The position numbers were made by a program, and so were the translations under genes. Below, piece by piece: positions 23,891 through 36,700 of a stretch of DNA of 64,000 nt. The DNA comes from Toxonevra muliebris (taxonomy: Eukaryota; Arthropoda; Insecta; Diptera; Pallopteridae): NCBI GenBank assembly GCA_963691655.1, contig OY829327.1:79434019-79498018 (forward strand), written 5' to 3'. The notes beneath the pieces were generated by a model. That model saw nothing but the letters and a program-made list of their open reading frames with translations, was not told the DNA's origin and made no database searches. The first letter of the stretch is position 1, and the number at the start of each line of letters is the position of its first letter.

Positions 23891-24673
23891 ATCAAGCAAT
23901 TAAATGAATGACAACACTTATTTTATGGTGTATGGTAAGATTTTGTTTTTGTTTTGGTTAAGCCTTCTTTATTCTCGTTATTTTTAAACTTGATAGTGTT
24001 TTAATCATACAATTAAAATGTCTCATACATATTTTTTATTATTTAAGCAACTTTGGCTTTTACAAATTGGTGCCAACATTTAAAAGATTTTGAATCTTTG
24101 CCATTATCTCAAAACGGGTTTACAACGGTGATAGAATTTTAAATTCTTTTACGAGTAAGTCTATAAGTAGGTATGTATGTATTTTATTAGTATTTTTCAT
24201 TTTATTTTTTTTTTTTTTTTATTTCAATCTTTGACGTTAATGATTTTTTGATGCACACGTTTAATTTTATTTCCTTGCGTAGCAATAATATAGGAAAAAC
24301 TCTGGTTTGGGGTGTGGAGACGTAGAGGGAGGGATAGTGGGAGTAGAAGGAGAATAAGGGACAACCTTCCGGGTATTACAAAAATGATTTGTAAGTGTAT
24401 TCATTCATATATATATAAAAAAACTTAATAGTAACAAATTAGTACTTTTGTTTGTTTTTTATTTTAATTCGATAAAGTTGAATGCAAATTAGAAGAGAAT
24501 TTTAGGAAATCAAAAGAAATATTCATGCAGTATTAATTTTAATTTAGAGTGATTTTTTTGGTGGACGATGAATTGTTATAATGGTGAAATTGATACAGAA
24601 TGCGATTTATGTATGGTAGTTATTGGTGGCGTCGGTGATGCAAATAAAATTCTATGTCTGCGATTTTTGTTGA
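23891..24673. other. AT-rich stretch downstream of the eEF1alpha2 extension
   Basis: Homopolymer and simple-sequence rich. It probably includes the distal 3' UTR of the minus-strand eEF1alpha2 gene. No gene is seen. Confidence 0.4.
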
Positions 24674-25492
24674 TTATAAATTGCATAGTATTGTTTGTTC
24701 AAATGTTTGGAAAGATGGAATGGAGATTAATGATTTTTTTAAAGGTTTTGGTAATGATGATGACTTTATAATTGCAGTTTGAGGTTTCCTGCGAAATGAT
24801 TTGCGATGACGATATAGATTGAGATAAAGATAGATATAATAGTAAATGATTAAAAACAAGCATAGCACATTCGAAATGCGTTTATGCTGTGATGTTGACG
24901 ATGATGATGCCGATGACGAAGGAAATGATGATGATTTAATATTTTTAATCGAAGGAAGAGATCTCAATGAATTCTCAATGAATTTCTGCTTAAGGAATGA
25001 TAATTTGTTTGATAATTCAAATGATGTTGATGGTGGTGCTAATGGCTGTGTTAGTTGTTGTTGTAATAGTGATGGTGATAATGACAATGTTGTTGACGAT
25101 GATGACAATGGCGTCTTTTTTATGCAGCTTATGATAATAATGACATAAGAGGAATTATTGGAGTAGGAATAGGGGGAGTATAATTTCTTGTTTTGGTTTT
25201 TGTTTTTGCTCACATTGAAATTTATATTATTACTATCATTATTATTATTATTATTGTTATTATAATTACTATTATTTATATCGTTTTTGATAGCCATAAT
25301 AATAAATTGTAGTTGTATTTTTTTAAATTTATGCTTATTAAATGTTTTCTTTTGAATTTTATGTAGTTCTTCAATTGCAGTAGTTGCAATTGTGGTTGCA
25401 GATGACGACAACAACCACCACCACAAAGATGATGACGACAATACAAATTGCATTTGTTGCATTTGCTGCTTCTCAATCTGATGGCACTCTAG
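24674..25492 (-). other. Open in-frame extension after the eEF1alpha2 stop codon
   Basis: After TAA at 25495-25493 the same reading frame stays open for about 273 codons until TAA at 24676-24674. The bases after the stop are CTAG. The translation is low in complexity: runs of S, N, Q and T, a P/S-rich middle, and one hydrophobic segment (VLCLFLIIYYYIYLYL) followed by basic residues (RHRKSFRRK). It could be a readthrough extension, a second coding exon of an alternative transcript, or simply a 3' UTR rich in trinucleotide repeats. The repeats make the third the default reading. Confidence 0.4.
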
Positions 25493-28400
25493 TTATTTCT
25501 TCTTCTGTGCCTTCTCAGCGGCTTTTGTGACTTTACCCGAGGTCGTCTCTTTAAAGGTTACCGATTTTATAACACCCACAGCAACTGTCTGCCTCATATC
25601 ACGTACAGCAAAGCGTCCAAGTGGTGGAAATTCTTGGAAACTCTCAACGCACAGTGGCTTAGTTGGTACCAGCATAATGATAGCCGCATCGCCAGATTTG
25701 ATTGCCTTCGGATCAGTTTCGGTTGTTTTACCAGTACGACGATCGCATTTCTCTTTAATTTCTGCAAATTTGCATGCAATATGAGCGGTGTGACAGTCCA
25801 AAACCGGAGTATAACCATTGGCAATTTGTCCGGGATGATTAAGAACAATTACCTGTGAATGTAAGCAAATTTATATAAATATTTATTTAGTTAGATTTTA
25901 TATTTATGAAATATATTTACCTGCGCAGTGAAATCAGCAGCACCTTTTGGTGGGCAATTCTTAGAGTCACCAGCTACATAGCCACGACGTAATTCTTTAA
26001 CCGAAACGTTCTTAACGTTAAAGCCTACGTTATCACCGGGCATCGCCTCTGACAAAGCCTCATGATGCATTTCAACGGACTTGACCTCAGTTACCAAGTT
26101 GACTGGTGCAAAGTTGACAACCATACCTATAAATGAGAATGAAAAATATATCTATAAATGAACTACATATAAATTTAAAATTCACTCCATGATTTTCCAA
26201 AAAAATTTATCGTTGATACCGGTATACGAGCGGGCTAACAATAGTTCGCTTAGTTGGCAACACTGAATAAATTTTTGACAAATCAAAAAATGTCATAATA
26301 ATGATAATTTATTTTTCACTGCAACTTAGAGACAAGAAAATGCAAAGCTACTGAGAAAGAGTCGGTAGAAATTCTACCGCCATGACAGCAAGAGATTCGA
26401 TTTGCTATCCTTTACGGATTTCGGCGTAATCTCAAGCCTGTGGAAATATTTAATGAGTGCCAAATAGCATATGAATAGCATGCACCATCGCTTTTTGAAA
26501 TTCCTGACCACACATCTTTCTGTGGAGGACGCATCTCGTGTAAGTCTTCAACTGATGGCGTAAATTGACGAAGATTCAAGATTGATGCCATGGTTGTATC
26601 GCGAATATTTAGGGATCATCTTGGACACACGAAGAAATGAGCATGACGGGTTCCTTAAATTTCAACTGCTCAAAAAGATGCGTGTGTGCGTTTTGCCCAA
26701 TATTTTCTTCAAAAATTTAAAATTGTAATAAGTGATGAGGCTTGGTTCTTCAAGTACGCAACAGCCGATGGTATTGAGCCTAGAAGGTGCTAATCCACCC
26801 ATTAAAGCCAAGCAGCAAAAGTCAACGATAAAAGTAACGATACCAATTTATTTCACCAGAAAAAAAATTTTAGCTGTTATTCCTCTGTTATGAAATTAAA
26901 ATTATTTTTGTCCTTTTCCTTGTAGCCAACTAAGCGAACTGTTATGAGTCCTTCCATACTAGACAATTCCTTGCTCCCAACCATCATATTGAGACAATTT
27001 CATCTACACTCATTGAAGTCCTTGGTCAAGCTTTTCGCATCCATTCATGCTGTGTTTTTTATTTTTGCATCCAAATGGAAGAAACCTACAGTTTTATGAA
27101 ATTTACTCTTGGAGGTTTGCTATTACCAGAAAAATTTTACTATTTGAGGGTTGCCATTACCATGCAATGTTATTTCTATTTCCAAAAACTCCACTTTAAA
27201 TTTCGAAAATTCTATTCTCTGAACACTAAAATCCTGACCAAAATTATTTTCAGAATTTTCAAATTATCTAATTCTTCATTTATATCCCTCGAATGCATAA
27301 AATGACTTTAGCAGACTTAAAGTCCCACAATGCTATCGTTCTCTTTTAATCAAATTCTGCCAACTGCAGTAGATCGCTTAAACAGAATCTGAAATTAAAT
27401 TCATCTACCTATCAAGATAGGTTCTCGTGAAAAATGGCGTCAATCAAGTGTACCTGAAATTACTATTCTAACACCATCGAATAAGGAAATTATCGCTTTT
27501 TTGGACTGTGTAAACATACGAAGGTGATTCGTGTAGAAAATTTATGGTATTCGGTTGAATTAATAAAATTGTGAGGTCTTTGAATCACGCCCCACTTTTC
27601 TAAATCTATCTATTTTATCCAGCATTAAAAACAACAGAAAGTTTAAATTGACGATTGGTATGAAAATTCTAATCTAAATGGTTAAACCTTCATTTACTGT
27701 ATAAACAAATCGATAATATTTATTAAACCATTTAGGATATAGTCATTAAATTCTGCTTAAAATATGAAATTAACTGCACGGAAGCAAAAGTATTAGGATT
27801 AAAACGAATGTATACTCGATTTTTCATATTTTTCTTTTCACCGGCTCAAATGTATCTATACATACACACCTCATTTCCTCCACTTGAAGAACAACCAAAA
27901 TAAACGATCCATTTTTTCACCCCCGCCCACCATTTTTATTACAATCGCACCAGCCTCCACCACCAATATACTCAATAACAAAACCTTATCCATATAAAAT
28001 AACCTCTTTTACACACCCATCCCCCTCAACCCCTTCTGACCTCTTTAATATGTATTACTATTACTATAGTTTCACTCACCTACACCCTTATAACTCACCT
28101 GGTTTCAAAATGCCGGTCTCTACACGTCCCACTGGTACAGTACCAATACCACCAATTTTATACACATCCTGCAATGGTAAACGCAAGGGTTTATCGGTGG
28201 GACGCTGCGGTGGCTGTATGGCATCCAAAGCGTCAATCAAGCATTTACCCTCAACTTTACTCTCTTTACGTTCAACAGTCCATCCCTTAAACCAGGGCAT
28301 TTTCTCCGATGGTTCAAGCATATTATCACCATGCCAGCCAGATATTGGCACGAATGCAACCGAAGCTGGATTATAGCCGATTTTCTTAATATACGATGAT

Positions 28401-28921
28401 ACTTCTTTTTTGATTTCTTCATAACGTGATTCACTGTACGGTGGTTCAGTTGAATCCATCTTATTAACACCAACAATCAATTGCTTAACACCCAAAGTGA
28501 AAGCGAGTAAAGCATGCTCGCGTGTTTGTCCGTTTTTCGAAATGCCCGCCTCAAATTCACCGGTACCGGCAGCAACAATCAACACCGCACAATCAGCCTG
28601 CGAAGTGCCGGTAATCATGTTCTTAATGAAATCACGATGACCAGGTGCATCAATAATGGTCACATAGTATTTAGCTGTTTCAAATTTCCACAAAGCAATA
28701 TCAATGGTAATGCCACGCTCACGTTCAGCTTTCAGTTTATCCAAAACCCAGGCATACTTGAATGAACCTTTACCCATTTCTTGAGCTTCCTTTTCGAATT
28801 TCTCAATAGTACGTTTATCGATGCCACCACATTTATAAATCAAATGGCCGGTGGTGGTCGATTTACCAGAATCGACATGGCCAATGACCACAATATTAAT
28901 ATGAGTCTTTTCCTTTCCCAT
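25493..28921 (-). CDS. Translation elongation factor eEF1A (eEF1alpha2 / Ef1alpha100E type)
   Basis: Three coding exons, 28921-28099, 26126-25921 and 25852-25493, encode 462 aa. The GTPase delivers aminoacyl-tRNA to the ribosome. G-domain motifs are complete: GHVDSGKST (G1), DAPGH (G3), NKMD (G4) and ISGWHGDN. Domains 2 and 3 follow, with [17 protein letters not shown] and [20 protein letters not shown]. The C-terminus AEKAQKKK and the length fit the Drosophila 100E gene rather than 48D as I recall them, which agrees with awd and ttk nearby. The upstream sequence has an acceptor-like TACAG at about 28992, so a 5' UTR intron is likely. Intron 1 (26127-28098) carries a transposon relic. The stop codon is followed by a long open frame. 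Confidence 0.96.
26229..26945. mobile_element. DNA-transposon relic in eEF1alpha2 intron 1
   Basis: AGTTCGCTTAGTTGGC near 26238 is repeated exactly as its inverse, GCCAACTAAGCGAACT, near 26926. The interior is about 0.7 kb of heavily broken frame; one piece reads ISDEAWFF, faintly like the DE.W block of mariner-type transposases. Its right end resembles 551-592 and about 1033-1050 in this window. Confidence 0.5.
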
Positions 28922-28991
28922 GATTCAACACTTCTTCACACTCAATTTTTGTACTTTGTACTAGCGGGCGTTCGTTTTGGGCGAGGGGCTA

Positions 28992-31241
28992 CTGTAATTG
29001 TAGTTTTGTAGAATTTTTAGAAGTATAAAAAGAAGAAGAAGAAGTAGAAGTAGAGGGTGGTACTTTACGTTATGATATTTTTTTTTTTGTTTTTGGTTTT
29101 GGATATTGATTAAAACGTTTCTAGGTATAAAGGAGATTATCTTTTCTAATAAAATTAAAATAAAACAAAAATATGAAAATTGAAGTATCTAAAATATGTA
29201 TGTGTGTGTGTATGTATGGGTGCAATTCCCACAGGAATGAGCTCATTTGGTTGGTGTTGAATTGGCACCAGATTCCATAATTAGAGATAGTCACCATTTA
29301 AATTGAATATATAAAAGAAACATTGGCAAAAAAAAAAGACTCCGTAATTTTAACAAGTCCGTGAATATTCGGAATCTAGAAACAACCAAATGGATTTTTT
29401 CCTGTGGTATTTTCTGCGATGCACTTACGTTTTTTTAGAGCCGGTACTGAAAGTAAAAACTTCCTATGCTCACTGTGTCAAAAGTTGAAGAAAACTCTGT
29501 AATTTATATGGAAAAAAGAACGGAAACGAAAATTGCTTTAATTAAATTACAAAATTTGTTAGAAAAAATTATAAGTAGGTATAACATTTTATGGTTTGGG
29601 GTAGGTTTTGAAGATATGCTGGGTGGGGGAAAGTATGTATTCAACAGAAACTGCATTGCATTATTAAAAACAAAATTAAATTGATGTTTTTATTTTGAAC
29701 AATAAACGCTGCACATTAAATTTTAGCTTTTTATATTTCGAAATATTGCGTTATAGAAAATTTCACAATTTTCGATTTCTTTTCGAAATACTTCAACACT
29801 TTCTCTTTTATACACTTCTCTGCACTTCACACATTGAAAAATTCTCGAATTTAATTCATTTTCATTACCGTTTTATTTTTAAATTATTTTTAAATTTAAA
29901 AAATGCCGTCTAAACGTCTACACCGTTGCGCTGCACAATGTATAAAAATTTTCGCCTTTTCTCTATATGAAAAATCAATAACCATCTTTGACGATGGCGT
30001 TACTGTCTGTACTCCATCCTCTAGTACCAACACACTTCCTCCTCATACATGCAATATTTGGTTGGGGAGCTGCTATTCGTATGCGTTTGCATTGGAAGCG
30101 GCAACGGCGGCGCTCATTCGTTTAGTTCGTGCATAATATTCAGATCTTCGGTTTTCCACGTTAAAAATCAATTTTCATATTGTCGCCACTGCACCAATAC
30201 ATTGCCAGCTCTGTTTGTCTCCCTCCCATGCACCATGCACCCTTTTTACACTCTTCCTTGTGTGTATGTATGCAATTCCGGCAAATTTAAAACGGGAGCA
30301 TCATATGCAGCTTCATTATCATAGTCAATCGTCCGCCGCCTATCACTTTGAGGAGATGGGGGGGACGGTCTGGTGGTTGCAATTTTGCGAATTGCAACGA
30401 ATACAAACGAATGAATTCTCAGAGTGTATATACAACATACGAGAAGTGAAAAGCGAGTGACTGAGTTAGTTTTCATTTTGAACATGTGGAATACTAGTGC
30501 ACACAAATGGACGAGTATTCCATGTACGGGTATGTGTGTTTGCCTGTGCATGTGAACCAAAAATCAGAAATACTTTGTAAGGTAGTTGGGGATACTGTTG
30601 TCTTCTGACTGAGTGTATAAAGTACAGTGATTTATTTTTTCTCCCTAGAAACAACAAAAATAAACGACAACGACAAGTGCAACTACAAAAACGACGACGA
30701 TAATAGTTGGTGCTAAGTAGAGTGGCATGCACGCGGTGGCATACAACATGTTTCTCTTTTCAGTTCTATATACAGTTGAGGGCAATAATATGGAGCTAGT
30801 TTCTCAGTTTTCTTTTTGTATTACAAAAAAGGTTACTGATGGGAAACTTTATAAAGGGGAGAAATAAGGAGAAAAGAAAGCAAAAAGGAAGCCCAATGTA
30901 TTTTTCTTTTAAACTACTTCAAATTGACTTTTGACAAACTTAATAAAATTTTTCAACATGTAGGAAATTTCTTATAGCAAACTCTCTCTTTTTCCATCTC
31001 TGCCATTGAAAATGTCACGGTGAAAACCGTGCTTAAAGCTGTAAACTCTGTAAATAGCGACGATTTTACGCCGATTTGGATCTATTTCTATATTTTCACT
31101 GAGCGACCAAGTAACAGATTCACATTTAGCGATTGAATAAACATTTCGGTCAGATAAAAATATATTCTTGTTAATATTATATTGGGATTTAATAAAAATT
31201 AATAAAATACGCAAACTCAAATGTTTATATAGTTTTCATAA
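28992..31241. other. Upstream region of eEF1alpha2, no coding gene
   Basis: Probable promoter and/or 5' UTR intron of eEF1alpha2 on the minus strand. It contains AT-rich sequence and scattered small open frames without resemblance to known families. Confidence 0.4.
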
Positions 31242-31321
31242 TAGTGCGGACACACAAGAGTGAATTTCGGTGAAATGCAAAAATTAAAAATTTGATGGGC
31301 AGACGGCAAAAAATGGGATTT

Positions 31322-31498
31322 CATTGCTTGCGTTCAGAAAACGCCTCTGCTCCGCCACTGCTACCTGTGTGTGGCGGAGCAGATATATGATAAACAAAAA
31401 TTATATTGAGCAGTTGTTATTTCATTGAGCGTATTATTTTTATGATACTTCAGCTCAACATGTTGCTGAGCAGAGGTCGCTTTCTGAACGCAAGCATT
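31322..31498. mobile_element. Nested MITE 1, about 177 bp
   Basis: TGCTTGCGTTCAGAAAACGC near 31325 is mirrored by GCTTTCTGAACGCAAGCA near 31496, with arms of about 28 bp that include CCTCTGCTC. A smaller hairpin (TCTGCTCCGCCAC at about 31345 with its inverse) lies inside. Confidence 0.65.
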
Positions 31499-31734
31499 GA
31501 GAATTGAATTTTGTTTTTCACAGATTAAAAGTTTGAAAAAGATGAAAAAGAATTTTTGAATGTTTTGTGAAAATAAAAAAAAAAAATGTTGCCTTTCTAT
31601 TAGATTTGGATTTATGGTGGAGAATTGAGGTAGCAATTATGGGTAATTGGATGAATAGTAATGAGTTGCTTGCCGGATACATTATTTTATTTTTTCACTT
31701 TTGGTTTTGTTAATAAATATTACAAAAGCAACTG

Positions 31735-32152
31735 CTATGTTCCCACAGAAATTGGGTAGTTTCAATTATTTCCGTGATTTCGGCTGAAACTGCGTTGAAA
31801 TACTCAATGTCAAACGAAACCACCGAAATGAGGTGGTTTCAACGAAACTGCGTCGAAACTGAACAAAAACTTGAATGCAACCATAAATGCGTTCACTGAA
31901 ATGAATATTGAAATGAAATGCACTTTTATTTTTGCTAAATATTCTGTTTATTTTGATTCTCCTCTCATTCAAATGGTGAAGACCGAACCATTTAAAAATA
32001 ATTGTATTTTCCACCAACATTTATAAAATGTAAATAAACAATAAACTGTCAAACGAAACCATAATCGAAACCAGCTTCACAATGTGAACGATTGCAATTG
32101 CGCTCGAAACCATTTGCCGAAACTACGTAATTTCGGTTCAGTAGGAACATAG
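31735..32152. mobile_element. Nested MITE 2, about 418 bp
   Basis: The left end CTATGTTCCCACAGAAATTG and the inverted right end CTATGTTCCTACTGAACCGA, followed by AATT...GTAGTTTC in both, form imperfect terminal repeats of about 29 bp. The interior repeats GTCAAACGAAACC near both sides. Non-coding. Confidence 0.6.
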
Positions 32153-33428
32153 TATAAAAAATATAATAGATCTCATATTTTCCTTATTTTTTACAACCAT
32201 GTGTCTGAGAGTTGCTGAGTTGCTTTCCCCATTTCAAGTAAATTCTATTGAAATTCGGTTGAAATTCATAATTTTATTTGACAGTTATTTCATGGCTAAA
32301 TTTCGCATTTCAGACGCATATCAATGAAATGCTAAATTTGCCTGAAATTCATTCTCGTGTGTCCGCATTATAAAATGACAATAATGAAAAAAGCGGCAAC
32401 TGATTGTCGTCGTACGTCGCAATTCTGTTCAACGAAGCGCAGAATTTTTATTATGATAGCGTTTTTACACCGCGTATAATCATCGATACGCCACAGTCCT
32501 GTTTTACTTTCCCAACAATAACACTGGTTAAAAAATCTATGAAATAGTGGCAATCCACATTACAAACCAAAATTATTTTATTTTAGAATCATGCTTTTAT
32601 AATTAGGTTTGGCAACAACACAAATACTATTTACTTTCAAAAAAAAAGTCAATTCATAAGGTTTTCGTGGAACAATAGGATAGGAACAATTACATTTATC
32701 CTTTGGATGGGCACTTCTTTAGGAGGCGCTAACATAACTTCCTGGGCCTAATTAGGCCCAGTGAATAAAACGATAGATACAGCATGTCATTGCGCAAAAT
32801 TTATATAGGGTTTTGTTCACTGAACATTCTGCTATAGTTGGGTAAAAATAAGCACCATTTTAGAAAACATACTAAGAAAAAAATTTACTTTTACTTGCTA
32901 TATGAAAGTAGAAAAGTATATGTTGATCCGAATTACCAGCAAATGAGGTGTTTGCATAATTACAAAATTTAGAAAAACTATATAGTTTTAATTAATGAAG
33001 GTTTTTTAGTTGTGATTTAGATATAATAGATGATGTTTGGAGGTAATTCGGATCGACCGTTTGTTTAGAGAGTTTTTGTGGAATTTGAGTTCAAAGTTTA
33101 GATAAACCTGAAAAATATTTTGAATTTTATTCAAAAATTTTCCATTTTAAAATCAAAAAATATTTTTAAATTTTTAAATTCAATAATTGAAATTAATAGC
33201 GTTTCTTAGAGTTATACCAATTTTAAAAACTAACAAGTACTTTTTAGTCAAATTCTATTTAAAATATATTTTTAAAAACTAGTTTTTGTTAAATGATTAG
33301 TATTTTTTTTATTCCAGACCATTTAATTTTTGATTCTGTCAATATACTTACAAATTTTAGTTCAGAAATTTCTTAGCAAGATTCGAAGAAATGATTTTTT
33401 ATATATTTCATTGTTCATCAGCACACGG

Positions 33429-33733
33429 ACGTGGCCACCGATTAGCGGATCCAGAGATTTACTTTATGGGAGTTAATATTTGTTCATCCCTTTTAATTTT
33501 TTTTTTTATTTGTGGTCAACGATCAAATATATGAAATTCTTATCAGTAAGGAAGGGGGAGTTAGAGAAGCGTTGGGGGGGAGGGGGAGGGTGGAAGGGGA
33601 GGGGAGTTGGGAGGGGGCGGTTAGGGTGGAGTTGGCGAGAGGTTAGGGGGAAGTTAGGAGGGAGGTCAGGGGTATTTAACCCCAAATCCTTTCCCCTTTC
33701 CTACGCCCCTTAGATCCGCTATTGCTCCCACGT
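33429..33733. repeat. G-rich tract inside a weak inverted repeat
   Basis: From 33550 to 33672 the plus strand is dense in runs of three to seven Gs (GGGGGGGAGGGGGAGGG and similar), an island in an otherwise AT-rich region. ACGTGG...TTAGCGGATC on the left and its imperfect inverse GATCCGCTATTG...CCACGT on the right enclose it, suggesting a small mobile element or an expanded minisatellite. Confidence 0.55.
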
Positions 33734-36700
33734 AAGATTGCACAGCCCCATACTTTTGTTTTTAATATATACGCATCTATCGCCCAACCATAGCCTCTTC
33801 TCCTAATTTTGATACGCCTATAAGTTGGCCAATAATTGAGAATTAGTTCGATGTGGAACAAGTAAGTCTCCATATCAAATTTTATTAATTAAGCTCGATA
33901 TAATATTCGAAGATATTGGAGTTTTGCGAAAATGACACGCCCACTTTGAGAAACGGTCGAATTTTATAGCACACAACTTGACATACACATAAACGCATCT
34001 CTACACCAAATTTGACTAAGATCGGACAAACGGTATATGATTAGATAAGGAAAATACATAGATTCAGACAACAATTTGTATGTATGTGTGTGTATGTATT
34101 TACGCATACATACACAAAGTTTTTTTATATACATATTTTCCCTAAACACCAAATTTATCTCTTGCATCTAAATAAACCTCAAATTAAAGATAATTTGCTA
34201 TAAATTTTGCTGATCCGAATAACATACATCATGGATCCGAATTACATGCACACTTAATTTTTCGATCCGAATTACATGCAATCCATTTTTTTTCGAAGTG
34301 ATGTTACCTAAGTAACTATTATAAAAAAAGTTATGTTTTGTTTTTTCTTGGTAGTTAACAACTTTAAAAGAGGAAGAAATATGCCATTTTGTATTAAAAT
34401 ATTTTTTTTCATAAATCTGTAATCCTTATTTTTAGCGCTCAAAGTTTCCCTTGCAAAAATCGATTCGAATTACCTACACTTACGTTATATACACATTCCG
34501 CGTTTATTTCTTAATAAAACTTCTTTTAATAACCGTTGCCTAATAGTTTGTGTATAAATTTTAACTTTTAGGTGATTTGAAATCGCTGTAGACTTGATAA
34601 AAGTTCAAAGTGATTTTCATCCATAACAGCTGTTCCAGATTTAATTTTTATTTCTATTCCAACATTGAATTTTTAATAGTTTTGAGATCATCATCAAATT
34701 AGATTTAACTGTTTGACGTTTTTATTTACCTTTGACTTCAATCTGTAAAGTTTTCACAATAAAACGCCTGAACAAGCTTAACAATCCCCATTCCATATTA
34801 TTTTAATATGGAATAATATTTTTAGTGGCCCTATTTTATTGTCCGTAACTGTATATTAAGACATACGAGCATGCATGAGTATATGATATAATTCATTCTT
34901 TATGTATTTGCAATTTTTATTTTAAGGTTTTGATGCCGATATATTTTTCTTTTTTGTTATTCGTTTTTCTCGTTTTAGCATCTTAGTAATTTTGTGCAAA
35001 TTAAAACAACAAAAAATATAGAATGCACTTATGTACATATGTATATCTGTTTTTATTCGGCGCATTTTTTTTTTTTTTTTTTTTTTTGCATTTCAGATTG
35101 TGGGAAAATTCTTCTGAAATTATGTATGCTGAATAAAGAAAATGTGTACAATTTTCACAAATAATAATGTCTGTGTATTATCAAAAAATTTTCTTATCAA
35201 AAATAATAAAATTCATTAATTTTTTTTTTGGTTAAACACTGGAGTATAACACTCTAATGGGCATATGTAACCCGGAGGACCACGAAAATTAAAAACTGTG
35301 TATGAAATTTTCTCTCTGTAAATAATTTTGCTGTCGGCTTTTGTACTCATTTCAAAGAATTAACTAAAGAATTGCACTAATTGTAGATTTTACTTATATA
35401 AAAGGAAGATGTGAATATGTATGGTTATAGGAATATATATTTATCAGTGTATCCAATTTAATGATCATGTCTCCATGAACATAATCATAATACCTTGTTA
35501 TATTATACGAACAGGTCGTGCCATAGTTTCGATATTATAACAGCATATTATCTTAATAATTATATCTACAATCAATACCAATTTACGGCAGTTCTTAAGA
35601 TTCGCTTGAAGCAACATGATATATGCATATATGTACATATAACACGCTCAGAACAAAAATTATTCATATATTTAGCTAGAGCAAAAGCGAACCAAATTTT
35701 TTTCAGCGCAAAAACGAACCTTCGCTGAACCATTCACACGCACGATATAGCGTAGATTCAGTTTTGCAATAGAAAATATTCGATTTACTTTGTTTTGAGC
35801 GTGTCATATATCTTCATAATAATATATATCGGTTTATGAACTCCATGACCACATTGCCAGTTATTACCGTTTTCACTTATATGGGAGATGGACCAGCGGT
35901 TTAGTTTATAATATTTGCCAAAATATTTTGACTCTAGTGATTACCGCTCATGATATGAATCGGTTTAAAAAAACTTCTAAAAATCGACTTTTGTGTAGGG
36001 AAAATTTCCTGTAAGCTACTTTTGGTCATATAAGAATGTAGTTAATTTTTAGAGGGGTTCAAAAACAATTTTCTTCGTGATGTACTTTATTGTAGGTATG
36101 TGCTAGGAAAATACAGCTATTCAGTGCATAGACTGATAAGTTAACTGGCAACAAAAGAACCGAATTCTGGAGAATACAGTGGACTTTAATTAAACAATGT
36201 CAACAGCAAATGTGAAACATCGCAGGATGTAAACCAATGTTAGCATTTAATGTTTCTTTAATAATACTTGGAAAAATAACACAACCACAAGTTAATTCTT
36301 ACGTATTTCGAGTCGCTGAATTCGAAGTTTAAATTCTTGTTTTTTCCTAACTTAAAAAAACAAAAACTTGTTTTAACGATGTGTTTTTTGAGGTCAGGTT
36401 ATTGTGCTATTCTGTTCTTAGATGCGGATTCAGCAGCTCAAAAATGTAAGGAATGACTATTCTGGTCAGTTGAAAACTCTATTTTTTGGGACGGGTTGTA
36501 CAACCACCTTTTCCCAGTGGACCAAACTTCGATATATATATGCGACCCTGAAAGCCCCTGAGTAACGGGTTTCAAGTTCATCACATCAAATTTTAAAAAA
36601 TCTTTTGCCATATTGGATTCGCAATTTGAATTTTGAAAAACTGACATCTGATTTGTAATTAGCATACTTTTTTCTATTAAAATCTTACTTACACGAGAAA

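Larger units (their letters stand above)
31242..32370. mobile_element. 1.13-kb inverted-repeat element containing two further elements
   Basis: The left end TAGTGCGGACACACAAGAGT and the inverted right end TAATGCGGACACACGAGAAT match closely and continue into GAATTTC. TAA flanks both sides (31239-31241 and 32371-32373), a possible 3-bp target duplication of the kind made by PIF/Harbinger elements. A third terminus of the family is at 61518. The interior is mostly two nested MITEs, and no transposase is seen. Confidence 0.7.

Noticed and set aside
24846..25148. Plus-strand open frame rich in aspartate (DDDDADDE)
   Set aside because: It is the antisense of codon repeats in the eEF1alpha2 3' region; low complexity and no other support.
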